NCBI GenBank assembly: GCA_002449765.1
Contig: DJXN01000004.1
Location: 220,694-284,693 of the forward strand
DNA length: 64,000 nucleotides
From: Fibrobacter sp. UBA7003
GTDB lineage: Bacteria; Fibrobacterota; Fibrobacteria; Fibrobacterales; Fibrobacteraceae
Reading direction: 5' to 3'
Shown: positions 6,259 to 15,692 of the stretch, in pieces
Layout: each line of letters begins with the position of its first letter
Position numbering within the stretch: the stretch's first letter is position 1
Program-made: the position numbers and the translations under genes
The notes under the pieces: generated by a model
Databases searched by the model: none
What the model was told of the DNA's origin: nothing
What the model saw: the letters and a program-made list of their open reading frames with translations, nothing else

Positions 6259-8171
6259 TATTTGTAGCTCCTAGTAGCGAGGTGGACGTTATCAAAGGTA
6301 AGAGGTTCCTTGGAAAGTTCCGGTGCGACACCGTCGCCCTTGTACTCCCAGGCACCCACGTAGCAGAAGTTCTCGTCGTCGCGCTTGGCTTCGCCTTCCG
6401 GAGTCTGGCTTTCTTCGCGGAAGTGGCCGCCGCAAGATTCCTTACGGTGCAGGGCGTCGAGAGTGAGGACTTCGGCGAACTCGAGGAAGTCAGCCACGCG
6501 GCCGGCGCGTTCGAGGTTCTGGTTGAAGGAACCTTCGGAGCCGAGCACGTTGACGTTTTCCCAGAATTCGGCACGGAGGGCCGGAATCTTCTCGAGGGCG
6601 GTCTTCAGGCCGGCCTCGTTACGGGCCATGCCCACGTATTCCCACATGATGTTACCGAGTTCACGATGGATATCGTTAACAGTGCGGTGACCCTTGATGG
6701 AGAGGAGCTTGTGGATGCGTTCTTCGGTCTGCTTCTTGCAGTCTTCGAACGCGGCATCGGATTCGGAAACCTTCTCGAGCTTGGTGCCCGCGAAGTAGCC
6801 GCCGATGGTGAACGGAATGACGAAGTAACCGTCGGAGAGGCCCTGCATAAGAGCAGAAGCGCCGAGGCGGTTTGCACCGTGGTCGGAGAAGTTCGCTTCA
6901 CCGAGAACGAAGCAGCCCGGAATCGTGGACATCAAATCGTAGTCCACCCAGAGGCCGCCCATGGTGTAGTGGATGGCCGGGAAGATACGCATCGGGACCT
7001 TGTACGGGTCTTCGTCGGTAATCTTTTCGTACATCTGGAAGAGGTTGCCGTATTTGGCAGAGACGCCAGCAACGCCCATGCGCTGGATAGCGTCGGCGAA
7101 GTCGAGATAAACGGCCTGCTTGGTGGAACCCACGCCGAGACCTGCGTCGCAAACCTGCTTGGCGTTACGGGATGCCACGTCACGCGGCACGAGGTTACCG
7201 AAGCTCGGGTACTTTTCTTCGAGGTAGTAGTAACGTTCTTCTTCGGGGATCTGGTCCGGGCTGCGAGTGTCGCCCGCCTTGCGCGGAACCCAAATACGGC
7301 CGTCGTTACGGAGAGATTCACTCATCAAGGTAAGCTTGGACTGCAGGTCGCCGTGGCGAGGAATGCAAGTCGGGTGAATCTGCGTGTAGCAGGGGTTAGC
7401 GAACAGGGCGCCGCGCTTGTAGGCACGGAAAGCGGCCGTCACGTTAGAACCCTGGGCGTTTGTAGAAAGGTAGTAGACGTTACCGTAACCGCCGGTGCAA
7501 AGGCAGACAGCGTCACCCACGTGGCTTTCGAGTTCGCCAGTGATGAGGTTACGGACGATGATACCGCGGGCCTTGCCGTCGATCACGACGAGGTCCATCA
7601 TTTCGCGGCGGGGGAACATCTTCACCTTACCGGCGGCAACCTGGCGCATGAGGGCCTGGTAGGCACCGAGCAAGAGCTGCTGACCCGTCTGACCGCGGGC
7701 GTAGAACGTACGGGACACCTGCGTACCGCCGAAGGAGCGGTTGTCGAGGAGGCCACCGTATTCACGACCGAACGGAACACCCTGGGCCACGCACTGGTCG
7801 ATGATGAGGTTCGAGTTTTCGGCCAAGCGGTGCACGTTGGCTTCGCGAGCGCGGAAGTCACCGCCCTTCACGGTATCGTAGAACAGACGGTAAACGGAGT
7901 CGCCGTCGTTCTTGTAGTTCTTGGCAGCGTTGATACCACCCTGGGCGGCAATGGAGTGTGCGCGACGGGGGCTATCCTGGATGCAGAAAGACTTGACATT
8001 GTAACCAAGTTCGGCGAGGGATGCAGCGGCAGAAGCACCGGCAAGGCCAGTACCAACCACGATCACCGTGAACTTACGCTTGTTGGCAGGGTTCACGAGC
8101 TTGAGTTCGAACTTGTGCTTGGTCCACTTTTCTTCGATGGAACCACCGGGGATTTTAGAATCAAGAATCAT
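6258..8171 (-). CDS. sdhA: succinate dehydrogenase/fumarate reductase flavoprotein subunit
   Basis: A 637-residue catalytic subunit that interconverts fumarate and succinate with covalently bound FAD. The N-terminal Rossmann motif is [19 protein letters not shown]; the FAD-attachment region [15 protein letters not shown] and the substrate-site segments are intact. Length matches the Bacteroides/Wolinella type. It is the middle gene of sdhCAB, 17 bases after sdhC, with AAGGAG eight bases before ATG. The protein faces the cytoplasm, on the membrane through SdhB and SdhC. Confidence 0.96.
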   Translation of the reverse strand: MILDSKIPGGSIEEKWTKHKFELKLVNPANKRKFTVIVVGTGLAGASAAASLAELGYNVKSFCIQDSPRRAHSIAAQGGINAAKNYKNDGDSVYRLFYDTVKGGDFRAREANVHRLAENSNLIIDQCVAQGVPFGREYGGLLDNRSFGGTQVSRTFYARGQTGQQLLLGAYQALMRQVAAGKVKMFPRREMMDLVVIDGKARGIIVRNLITGELESHVGDAVCLCTGGYGNVYYLSTNAQGSNVTAAFRAYKRGALFANPCYTQIHPTCIPRHGDLQSKLTLMSESLRNDGRIWVPRKAGDTRSPDQIPEEERYYYLEEKYPSFGNLVPRDVASRNAKQVCDAGLGVGSTKQAVYLDFADAIQRMGVAGVSAKYGNLFQMYEKITDEDPYKVPMRIFPAIHYTMGGLWVDYDLMSTIPGCFVLGEANFSDHGANRLGASALMQGLSDGYFVIPFTIGGYFAGTKLEKVSESDAAFEDCKKQTEERIHKLLSIKGHRTVNDIHRELGNIMWEYVGMARNEAGLKTALEKIPALRAEFWENVNVLGSEGSFNQNLERAGRVADFLEFAEVLTLDALHRKESCGGHFREESQTPEGEAKRDDENFCYVGAWEYKGDGVAPELSKEPLTFDNVHLATRSYK

Positions 8172-8188
8172 TAGTGGGCTCCTTAAAA

Positions 8189-9031
8189 TTAAGCGTTAAA
8201 AGAAACTTCGACGGTGCCGACAGAAGGAATCACGAAAGAAGTCTTGGCGGCTTCCTTGGCCTTCTGCTGTTCATACTGCTGCTGGAGTTCATGAGACTTG
8301 GTGCGCAGGGCTTCCGTTTCGGGCTGGTTAGCGAGGTAGAAGGCGGCGATAGCGGTGATACCGAAACCGGCAGCAACGACAACACTGTAGATGATGCCGC
8401 AGACATCGATAATCGGGGTCCACTTCTGGTGAGCAATGCCCATGGTCTGGAAAGCAGAAGAAATGGCGTGGAACAGGTGCATGCCGATAACGAACATGCT
8501 GATCACGTAGAACACAGCCCAGAAGGGGTTGGCGAACATGTCGATAGTGGAGAGCCACATGTCGCGGACGATTTCGCCCTTGTCGTTCAGGTACAGGTAG
8601 TGTTCGCCGAACTTGAGCATCATGAGGTGCTGGATGAGGAAGCCGAGAATGAAGAGGCCGGACCAGATCATGGTGAAGGTCGCGAAAGTCTTCTTGCCCT
8701 TGCGAGCGTTGACTTCGTAGTCGATGCCACCGCGTGCCTTCTTGTTCTCGATCTTCAGCGTAACCGCGAGGAAGATATGGAGAGCGAAGCAAGCCACCAG
8801 GCCGAGTTCGACGAGATAAATCAGCTTAATCGGGAAGTGGAGCGGATTGAACCCGGTCAGGAACTCGGTATAGGCGTTGTAAGACGCCTGGGCCGAAGCC
8901 TGGTCAAAGTTCAGGAGTTGGAAGTTACCACACATGTGGCCGAAGATGAACAGGGCGAGTGCCGCACCCGTGCATCCCATGATCTGCTTCTTACCGATGG
9001 AGGAGGTAAGATACTTGATGATCCATTGCAT
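8189..9031 (-). CDS. sdhC: succinate dehydrogenase cytochrome b558 subunit
   Basis: A 280-residue membrane anchor of the type-B (single-polypeptide, di-haem) family, TIGR02046-like. Five hydrophobic segments can be drawn (about residues 15-38, 65-90, 118-142, 165-190 and 208-232), with conserved His in HMCGNFQ, HIFLAV, HLMMLKF and HLFHAISS as haem ligands. The C-terminal ~45 residues are a hydrophilic Gln/Lys-rich extension longer than in many relatives. It anchors SdhAB and exchanges electrons with menaquinone. It begins the operon, 36 bases after ndk, with AAGGAG upstream. Confidence 0.93.
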   Translation of the reverse strand: MQWIIKYLTSSIGKKQIMGCTGAALALFIFGHMCGNFQLLNFDQASAQASYNAYTEFLTGFNPLHFPIKLIYLVELGLVACFALHIFLAVTLKIENKKARGGIDYEVNARKGKKTFATFTMIWSGLFILGFLIQHLMMLKFGEHYLYLNDKGEIVRDMWLSTIDMFANPFWAVFYVISMFVIGMHLFHAISSAFQTMGIAHQKWTPIIDVCGIIYSVVVAAGFGITAIAAFYLANQPETEALRTKSHELQQQYEQQKAKEAAKTSFVIPSVGTVEVSFNA

Positions 9032-9067
9032 TGAGTTGTGTCTCCTTGAGGGGTTTTTGTTTTAAAC

Positions 9068-9520
9068 TTAGAGGACGCAGCAGGCCTTGAGGCTCGGCAT
9101 TTCGTAAGCGTAGCGTTCGTCTTCCTTGAACCAGAAGTCCAGTTCGCGCTTGGCGGATTCAGGACTGTCGGAGCTGTGCACGACGTTTTCGGTCATGGAA
9201 GGGGCAAAGTCGTAGCGGAGAGTACCGGGTTCCGCCTTGGCCGGATTGGTAGCACCGTTGATGGCGCGAACCTTGGCAATGGCATTTTCGCCGCCGAGGG
9301 CGAGCATCACGGACGGGCCCTTGGTCATGTAGGCTTCGAGTTCCGGGAAGAACGGCTTTTCCACGTGTTCGGCGTAGAAACCGCGAGCATCGGCAGAGGT
9401 CATCTGGTGCATCTTCACGGCGCAGACGGAGAGGCCTGCAGCGATGTAACGGTCGATAATGCGCCCGATGAGGCCGGACTTTACGGCATTGGGCTTGATC
9501 ATTGCAAATGTCATTTCCAT
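9068..9520 (-). CDS. ndk: nucleoside diphosphate kinase
   Basis: A 150-residue enzyme that moves the gamma phosphate from ATP to other (d)NDPs through a phospho-His. His115 in NVVHSSDSPESA is the catalytic residue (usually NxxHGSD; here Ser replaces Gly). The N-terminus MTFAMIKPNAVKSGLIG and the Arg/Thr nucleotide contacts are conserved. It has its own likely promoter (TATATT at 9555-9550) in the 40-base gap after the upstream gene, and sdhC follows 36 bases later, so ndk-sdhCAB may be one transcript. Confidence 0.96.
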   Translation of the reverse strand: MEMTFAMIKPNAVKSGLIGRIIDRYIAAGLSVCAVKMHQMTSADARGFYAEHVEKPFFPELEAYMTKGPSVMLALGGENAIAKVRAINGATNPAKAEPGTLRYDFAPSMTENVVHSSDSPESAKRELDFWFKEDERYAYEMPSLKACCVL

Positions 9521-9549
9521 AGTAGGTACCCTTTTTTGAAAGTATGAGA

Positions 9550-9555
9550 AATATA
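9550..9555 (-). promoter_or_regulatory. -10 box upstream of ndk
   Basis: TATATT on the minus strand, 29 bases before the ndk start. It is the same CTATATTT motif seen before glyA, the 9561-11591 gene and the receiver-like gene at 63393. Confidence 0.4.
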
Positions 9556-9560
9556 GATAA

Positions 9561-11591
9561 TTATGGTTCTGCCTCGATCTTTTTCATCAGGTCTTCGGCG
9601 AGTTTTCCGCCCGACTTGATGTTGTCGACGAGCCAATCGACGGATTCCTTCAGTTCGCTGTTGGGGAAACGCTTCTGGAAATCTTCCAGAACCTCCAGCG
9701 CAAGCGTGTCTCTATGCAGGTTTTCGTTCAAAATGAACCCGCGGCTGAAAAGCGCCTTCTCGACATCGGGACTTTCGGGCCACATGTGCAGGAACACTTT
9801 GTATTCCATCTCGGCCTGAGCAAACTGCTCGGCTTCGGCCGCCAACTGCGCAATCTGGAAAGTCGCCTTCGCGAACAGGCTATCGTTATTCGGATTGTAA
9901 TCGCGCACCTTCTTCCACATAGCGATGGCTGCGGAATAATTGTGGGCATTGGAGAGCGAATCCGCATCCTGTTCCATTTTCGCGACATCGGTCGTCGGGG
10001 ACTTGATGTTGAGAGTCTTTCTCATGACGGTGACCTTCGCGGAATTCCACGATTCCGCGCGCATGCGTTCGATCTTGTCCTTACGGATCCGACGGATATT
10101 GTTGCTGAACGCCTGCTTACGCAAGTCGTCCCACGAGCGGTTCTTGTTGGCTTCGTAATTAGAGAAATACTCGTACTTCACGACATTCTGCGGGAACTGC
10201 AGGTAATCGCTGATGTCCTGTTTGGACTTCTCGAAGTTCGCCTGGGGATGAATAGGATTGCCGTTCTTTTCAAAGTAGGCCTTGAGCGAATCTTCCGGAA
10301 GGATAGACTCATGTTCAAGCATTTCGGAATAATGGGCCGTAATGTAGTTCACGCGCGTCTGATGGACAAACGCCCTGTATTCCCAGGACTGGTCGAGCTT
10401 AAGGGCGCGAGCCTCTTCCGCAAAGGAGAAACATTCGGCCAAGCTAGAAACGAGGCGGCTTCTCGTACGGTTAACCTTGGGAATCCCGGGTTCCTCGTCT
10501 AGAATCTGGAGGATATCCCTTTCCTTCACCACCGGAGCCCCGTTCCTGGAAACAAGCACGTAATCAGAATCCAAATCCAGATAGCCGAACGACTTCATCT
10601 GGTTGATCACCTCGCCCTTCACACGGTCGAACGGCTTGACTTCGGGAGGAATTTCACGAACAAGGTAAAAGACATGTCGACCAGGAGTCCTTGTCGTCGC
10701 AAGTACCGGAGAAATCGAGCCTTCGGGCTTTCCCGCGAACGCTGCGGCAAGACCGTTTACCATGCCTATCCCATACGGGAACGAGAAGCCATCCTTCACG
10801 ACTCCCACATAGCCACCGTTCGCGGCAGTCTCCTTGTTCTCGCTATGCTTTGTCGCGATTTCCTTAAACTTTTCCAGACTGGTTACGGGCTTTTTGAACA
10901 ACTTAGCAAGAGCGGCGGAATCTTCCATCTGCACGTGATAGACTTCGAACGCATGCGCCGTCTTGAATTCTTCCTTATGGGCTTCATAATAACCTTCCGG
11001 ATTGGGAGGGACAATCTTTTCGACGGTCACCGGAAACTTTTCCCTGATAGCCTGGGATGTCGAATCTATCATGCGGCGTTTGAATTCGCCAAGGAAGAGG
11101 AGTGTGTCGTTGTTGGCCGCAGCAAGAGCCTCGGCGGAACGGGAAAGCAGCAAGGCCTCGGCCACCTTCCCACGGACATCCAGGAACTCGACACTGCCCG
11201 TAGAATCCGCGAAATCGGCCTTGTGCAGTTCGAAATAGGAACGGAGTTCGGATTCGGGGAACAGTAGACATTCAGTCGCAAAGAAACGCTGGTAGACGAC
11301 CGTAAGTAGACGTGTTTCTAGGCTCTTCGAATACGCCTTCCACTGCGATTCAAGTTCAGGATGCTCGGCGACCGCCTTGGAGACAAAAGCGGACTTCGCA
11401 AAAAGTTCGGATGCGATCCGGTCTACCTGCGGACGCCCCTCTGGGTCAAGCTTCACAGCAAGGTCCAGATCTTCGGCATAAACAGTCTCGTCACCGATCC
11501 GTGCAATGACCTCCTCGCTTCCGCCAACATTGTTGCATCCCGCGAGAGCCAGTCCCAAAAGAGCGCTTAAGAAAAGAGCTTTCCTGTTCAT
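9561..11591 (-). CDS. SurA/PpiD-like peptidyl-prolyl isomerase lipoprotein with TPR tail
   Basis: A 676-residue lipoprotein: signal peptide with lipobox LAGC (Cys19). The middle (about residues 205-330) has the parvulin/PpiC pattern: YYEAHKEEFK, then an isomerase-like core (KEIATKHSENKETAANGGYVGVV...AAFAGKPEGSISPVL...HVFYLVREI). A second, degenerate substrate-binding region with many charged helices follows. The last ~120 residues look like tetratricopeptide repeats (DADSLSNAHNYSAAIAMWKKV, AEAEQFAQAEMEYKVFL). Expected role is folding or delivery of outer-membrane and secreted proteins in the periplasm. It is divergent from tamB-tamA, which is also about outer-membrane assembly. Start ATG 11591 has GAGGAT upstream. 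Confidence 0.82.
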   Translation of the reverse strand: MNRKALFLSALLGLALAGCNNVGGSEEVIARIGDETVYAEDLDLAVKLDPEGRPQVDRIASELFAKSAFVSKAVAEHPELESQWKAYSKSLETRLLTVVYQRFFATECLLFPESELRSYFELHKADFADSTGSVEFLDVRGKVAEALLLSRSAEALAAANNDTLLFLGEFKRRMIDSTSQAIREKFPVTVEKIVPPNPEGYYEAHKEEFKTAHAFEVYHVQMEDSAALAKLFKKPVTSLEKFKEIATKHSENKETAANGGYVGVVKDGFSFPYGIGMVNGLAAAFAGKPEGSISPVLATTRTPGRHVFYLVREIPPEVKPFDRVKGEVINQMKSFGYLDLDSDYVLVSRNGAPVVKERDILQILDEEPGIPKVNRTRSRLVSSLAECFSFAEEARALKLDQSWEYRAFVHQTRVNYITAHYSEMLEHESILPEDSLKAYFEKNGNPIHPQANFEKSKQDISDYLQFPQNVVKYEYFSNYEANKNRSWDDLRKQAFSNNIRRIRKDKIERMRAESWNSAKVTVMRKTLNIKSPTTDVAKMEQDADSLSNAHNYSAAIAMWKKVRDYNPNNDSLFAKATFQIAQLAAEAEQFAQAEMEYKVFLHMWPESPDVEKALFSRGFILNENLHRDTLALEVLEDFQKRFPNSELKESVDWLVDNIKSGGKLAEDLMKKIEAEP

Positions 11592-11623
11592 TAAATCCTC
11601 ATAGATTTGCTTGTTTTCGACAA

Positions 11624-11629
11624 AATATA
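11624..11629 (-). promoter_or_regulatory. -10 box for the SurA-like gene
   Basis: TATATT on the minus strand within GACTATATTTTG, 32 bases before the start at 11591; a ribosome site follows. It is one half of the divergent promoter region 11592-11783. Confidence 0.45.
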
Positions 11630-11769
11630 GTCAAAAACACCCATTGCTAAGGCCAGGCGCCACACGAGAAAAAAACAACAAAAAAGCAGTTTTTACGTAA
11701 TTCGTTGACAATCAACGACTTAGAGGCGTTCAATCGAAAACTTTCATCAAGGAAATCTCCCTTATTTTC

Positions 11770-11775
11770 TATAAT
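11770..11775 (+). promoter_or_regulatory. -10 box for tamB, nearly leaderless
   Basis: TATAAT ends eight bases before the TTG start at 11784, so transcription would begin at or within two bases of the start codon. There is no Shine-Dalgarno sequence. Confidence 0.5.
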
Positions 11776-11783
11776 TATGCGCG

Positions 11784-14700
11784 TTGAAGAAACCGACTTC
11801 GACATTTCCGATAACCGCCGCAATAGTGACGGTGGTTGTAGGCGTTCTTGCCCTGAGCGCCTGGTTTGCGCGTATTGCGCTCATAACCTTCCTATCGAGC
11901 CCGCACACCTTCGGCGATGTAGAAATCACCCCCCACGGCTACAAGCTGGGCGGCCTCCTCACCCATTCCTGGGATTCCATCTCCGTCAAGACCGGCGAGA
12001 ACACCTTCTCCGTCAGCGATTTCGACCTTGACATTACCGTATTCGGCGATTCCAGCAAGGTAAAGCTGAACCTCGGAAGCTTCAAGGCGGATATCCACAG
12101 CGGCACCCCCGAAAAAGCGGAAAAATCGGAACCTCCCGAACTATCGTTCCCCGAAAAGGCAAAATTCTACCTTCCCACCGAAATGTCCGTCGGCGAAATC
12201 GACATCGACATTGACAAGGGCGAAAAAACGGCCAAGCACTGGCAAGCAAAAGACCTGAGCGTCCGGAGCACAGGAACGCAGGCCGTAAAGGTCAAACTCG
12301 ACGGCATCCAGGGGGACTTCGTGCAGGGGACCGGAAGCTTGGACGTCGCGGCGGACTTTTCGTCCGAAAACGTAAAGCTGAAAGGCAAGGTCAAGGTCGG
12401 AAAGGACGAAGTCAAGCTCGACGCGAGCACCCCGAAAACGAACATGGCAGCCGTAAAAACATCCGTGGAACTCGACGTCGCTGACCCGACCCAATGGATT
12501 CCCGTCAAACTTCCGCCCGCGGTCCCTGACATCGGAGCGGCCCATGTGAAGGCAACGGCAAGCCTCGACCCCAAAACGGGAAAACCCCGTTACGACGCCA
12601 CCGTCCGAACGAGAGTCGGGGCATTCTGGCCGCTCATGGCCTGCAACGTCACGGCACGCATCAAGGGCGACGACCGGGACTACCACGTGGAGGCAGACCT
12701 CAACAACGACGAAGGAGGCCACATCAAGCTCGAAGGCGACTTCGACAACAACCTCAACGGAGAACTCCAGGGCCGCGTCGAATACATGAGTTCCGTCTTC
12801 GGGCCACAGATGATGCCGCTCGACATGGTCATCCATTCGCTCCACAAGCAGGGCGATATCGTGGATGCGGTCATCGAGACAAGGCAGGGTTCGGCCATCG
12901 AGGCGACGATTGACCTAAGCGGCCCCCCGAGCATCAGCTTCACCGGAGACATGTCCCCCTACGAACCGTGGGCGCTGGACTGGAACTTCGGGAACCTCAC
13001 CCTCAAGAACCGGTTCAACCTCGTAGGGTCATTCAACGGCAGCAAGCTACACGTGAAAGCAAAGATTCCAAATGTCGCCTACGCCTACCACATGAAAGCC
13101 GATTCGCTCGAAGTGGAACTCGACCTCGACAAGAACGGCATCGAGTTCACTAACGGCATCATCTACACGGAAAAAGAGACATTCGACTTCTTCGGCGACG
13201 TGATGTGGACGCACGAAGAACCGCACACGTCGTGGGACGTCACGCAGCGCCACGGAGGACACGCTTTCGCCTACATCACATGGACCGATTCCATCACCAT
13301 CCAGGCAAATGCGGACTCCGTCGATATCACGACCATTCCCTTCGCCGATTTCTCCATCAACGGAGACATCTACGGCGAAGTTTCCGGACGCTGGCACCAC
13401 AACCTGACGGACAATGTCGGATTTCTGGACGTATTCGCCGAAGGCCGTTACGAACCGTTTGACCTGCAAGGGCGAATCCAGGCGCGACAGAACGGCGACA
13501 CCATCTTCATCGACAACTTCCACGCCATCCAGGACAAGAACATGGTGGAAGCCGAAGCGACATTCGTCCTTCCGAACGATTCGAACCCGGACTTCAAGCC
13601 TACCGGCTATCTGCCAGTGCAGGTGCAGCACGCATGGGCGGCGGCAAAGAACTTCAGCATTCCCATCCTGCTCGAAGCAATGAACGACTCCACACTCTCC
13701 AGCGGCATGATCACCGGCGACATCGCATACGAAGACAGCCACGGCATGCTCGGGAACATCGACATCACGAACATCGAACTGCGCAAGATATCGAAGGACC
13801 TGATCGACATCAACAAGTTGAACATATTCGCCGAAGGCGACAAGGTCGAAGTCAATTCCTACGTAAACATCGGCAAGGGCGGATGGGCTGGCAAATCGCA
13901 GATTATCATCAACAACATTTTCCAGGACAAACGCCACGTGACCGTAGACTACAGCACAGACACCGGCGGCGACCTGAACGTCGAAGGCGACATCGACTCC
14001 GCCTTCGTATTCACGGGAAAGGCGGCCGTCGCAGGTTCCTGGTTCATTCCCGGCACCACAAGCGAAATCAAGAAGACAGACCTGCAGGCTGACATCACGG
14101 CAAACATCAAGGAAGGGCTAAAGGGAATCTCGGCAAAAATCTACAGCGACTCGACATTCTTCCAGCCTCCCAAGATGACAAGGCTCGTCCCCATCAAGTT
14201 GCGGGGCTCGCTCGAGAACGGGCTTGTCGAGATAAGCGAACTTTCGACGCACAACCACGAACAGGAAACCATCAACGTTTCCGCAGCCTACAACCTCGAC
14301 AGCATGACCATCGAGCGGTTCAACATATCGTCCGAACAGTTCAGCCTGAGATCCGGCCCTCATTCCATCATCGTGAGGGACGTGTCCGGAACCGTCGACG
14401 ACTTCGATAACGAGATGACCATCTCCGTGAACCTTCCCTACATCCAGTACAACTTCTACGACGAGACGTTCGGCGATGGCGAAATCCAAGCTCAGAGCAA
14501 CCTCGACTTCATCATGCCCCACTCCAAGGGAGACAGGCTGCAGAACAACACCATCGCAGGCAAGCTCGTCGTTGACAAGATGGTCTACCACAAGGCGCTC
14601 GAATTCCAGATTACGCCGGCTTCGCTCGACCGCATTCTCAACATGTTCAACAACTTCATCGCCAAGTTGCGTAAATCGGAAATCCAGGAAACAAAGCTTT

Positions 14701-15692
14701 CGACGGCAAGTCCCATCAACCTCATGATTCACGTGAACGACTCCCAGAGGGACTCCGTCGAAATCGTGACCCCGTTCGCGACCTTCCCCTTCACCTTCGA
14801 CATCTGGGTGCTCGGCAACACGAACCGTCCGCTATTGCGCGGCGATGTCATCAACGCGAACACCGGATTCATCGGCGTCCAGGAACTCTACGAGTTCGAA
14901 CTCAACGCCTTCAGAATTTCATGGATGGACGTCCCGTGGCAACATGGCGAAGTCGACGTATCGAGTGCGCAGAACCTCCCCTACTGCGACGACACCGGCA
15001 ACCGCGAAGGAGAGACGTGCCCCATCAATTTCGACATTACGGGAACCATTACCAACCCGCAGCCGACCCCCAGTTCCAACTGCGGAACCGAGGCTAGTGC
15101 GGCGGCCACCTACTACAACATCATTCTCGGATGCATCGCCGACAACAACGACGAATCGACCGACTGGAACAAGATTGCAGGCAAGGCCATCGGCAAGGTG
15201 CTGTCTTCGACGGCGAACAAGACCCTCGGCGGCGAATACATCGGCGACATCGACATGAAGGTGATGCTGTTCAACAACAACACCACAAGCGACAAGGACT
15301 CGAGCTACTTCAAGTTGCCCATCTCGCTCGACCGCTGGGTCAAGGACCTGAGCCTCATCTTCGGCTACACGCAGGACCAGAGCGAGAACCCGACCTACGA
15401 CCAGGCGCTCCAATTCGGCGTGAGCTACAAACTGCCCGTATTCAAGGATTCTACCTACTCGCACAAGAACCATATCGCACCTTCGCTCAACCTGAACGGC
15501 CAGCTCATCTCGAAGCAATACCTTACCAATACAGGTACGGGCGGAAACGAAAACCGGCTTGAGAAGAACATCGGTCTCAACTACGGCTACAAGTTCTGGA
15601 ACCCGTGCCTCCTCGGCATCGGCCATTGCGAGACGGTATCGCCGGGCGAACGCAACAAACCGCTCGAGAGCAAGCAGGAGGACAAGAAATGA
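11784..15692 (+). CDS. tamB: TamB-like inter-membrane protein (DUF490/AsmA-like)
   Basis: A 1302-residue protein of the TamB family: one N-terminal membrane helix (about residues 10-38) and then a very long run of beta strands rich in D, N and T, expected to form a hydrophobic groove across the periplasm. The C-terminal region contains the family's conserved end pattern (TASPINLMIHVNDSQRD, RGDVINANTGFIGV, NLPYCDD, FDITGTITNPQ, a beta-rich tail). TamB-like proteins are linked to outer-membrane protein insertion and phospholipid transport. The only in-frame start near the N-terminus is TTG 11784, because a stop lies at 11772. The gene directly overlaps a TamA-like Omp85 gene (ATGA). Confidence 0.86.
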   Translation: MKKPTSTFPITAAIVTVVVGVLALSAWFARIALITFLSSPHTFGDVEITPHGYKLGGLLTHSWDSISVKTGENTFSVSDFDLDITVFGDSSKVKLNLGSFKADIHSGTPEKAEKSEPPELSFPEKAKFYLPTEMSVGEIDIDIDKGEKTAKHWQAKDLSVRSTGTQAVKVKLDGIQGDFVQGTGSLDVAADFSSENVKLKGKVKVGKDEVKLDASTPKTNMAAVKTSVELDVADPTQWIPVKLPPAVPDIGAAHVKATASLDPKTGKPRYDATVRTRVGAFWPLMACNVTARIKGDDRDYHVEADLNNDEGGHIKLEGDFDNNLNGELQGRVEYMSSVFGPQMMPLDMVIHSLHKQGDIVDAVIETRQGSAIEATIDLSGPPSISFTGDMSPYEPWALDWNFGNLTLKNRFNLVGSFNGSKLHVKAKIPNVAYAYHMKADSLEVELDLDKNGIEFTNGIIYTEKETFDFFGDVMWTHEEPHTSWDVTQRHGGHAFAYITWTDSITIQANADSVDITTIPFADFSINGDIYGEVSGRWHHNLTDNVGFLDVFAEGRYEPFDLQGRIQARQNGDTIFIDNFHAIQDKNMVEAEATFVLPNDSNPDFKPTGYLPVQVQHAWAAAKNFSIPILLEAMNDSTLSSGMITGDIAYEDSHGMLGNIDITNIELRKISKDLIDINKLNIFAEGDKVEVNSYVNIGKGGWAGKSQIIINNIFQDKRHVTVDYSTDTGGDLNVEGDIDSAFVFTGKAAVAGSWFIPGTTSEIKKTDLQADITANIKEGLKGISAKIYSDSTFFQPPKMTRLVPIKLRGSLENGLVEISELSTHNHEQETINVSAAYNLDSMTIERFNISSEQFSLRSGPHSIIVRDVSGTVDDFDNEMTISVNLPYIQYNFYDETFGDGEIQAQSNLDFIMPHSKGDRLQNNTIAGKLVVDKMVYHKALEFQITPASLDRILNMFNNFIAKLRKSEIQETKLSTASPINLMIHVNDSQRDSVEIVTPFATFPFTFDIWVLGNTNRPLLRGDVINANTGFIGVQELYEFELNAFRISWMDVPWQHGEVDVSSAQNLPYCDDTGNREGETCPINFDITGTITNPQPTPSSNCGTEASAAATYYNIILGCIADNNDESTDWNKIAGKAIGKVLSSTANKTLGGEYIGDIDMKVMLFNNNTTSDKDSSYFKLPISLDRWVKDLSLIFGYTQDQSENPTYDQALQFGVSYKLPVFKDSTYSHKNHIAPSLNLNGQLISKQYLTNTGTGGNENRLEKNIGLNYGYKFWNPCLLGIGHCETVSPGERNKPLESKQEDKK

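Noticed and set aside
6282..8174. Long plus-strand frame opposite sdhA (630 codons)
   Set aside because: Antisense shadow with His/Val/Glu-rich composition typical of reverse reading of biased codons; sdhA on the other strand is certain. Similar long shadows lie opposite glyA, purL, rsh and the nuo genes.
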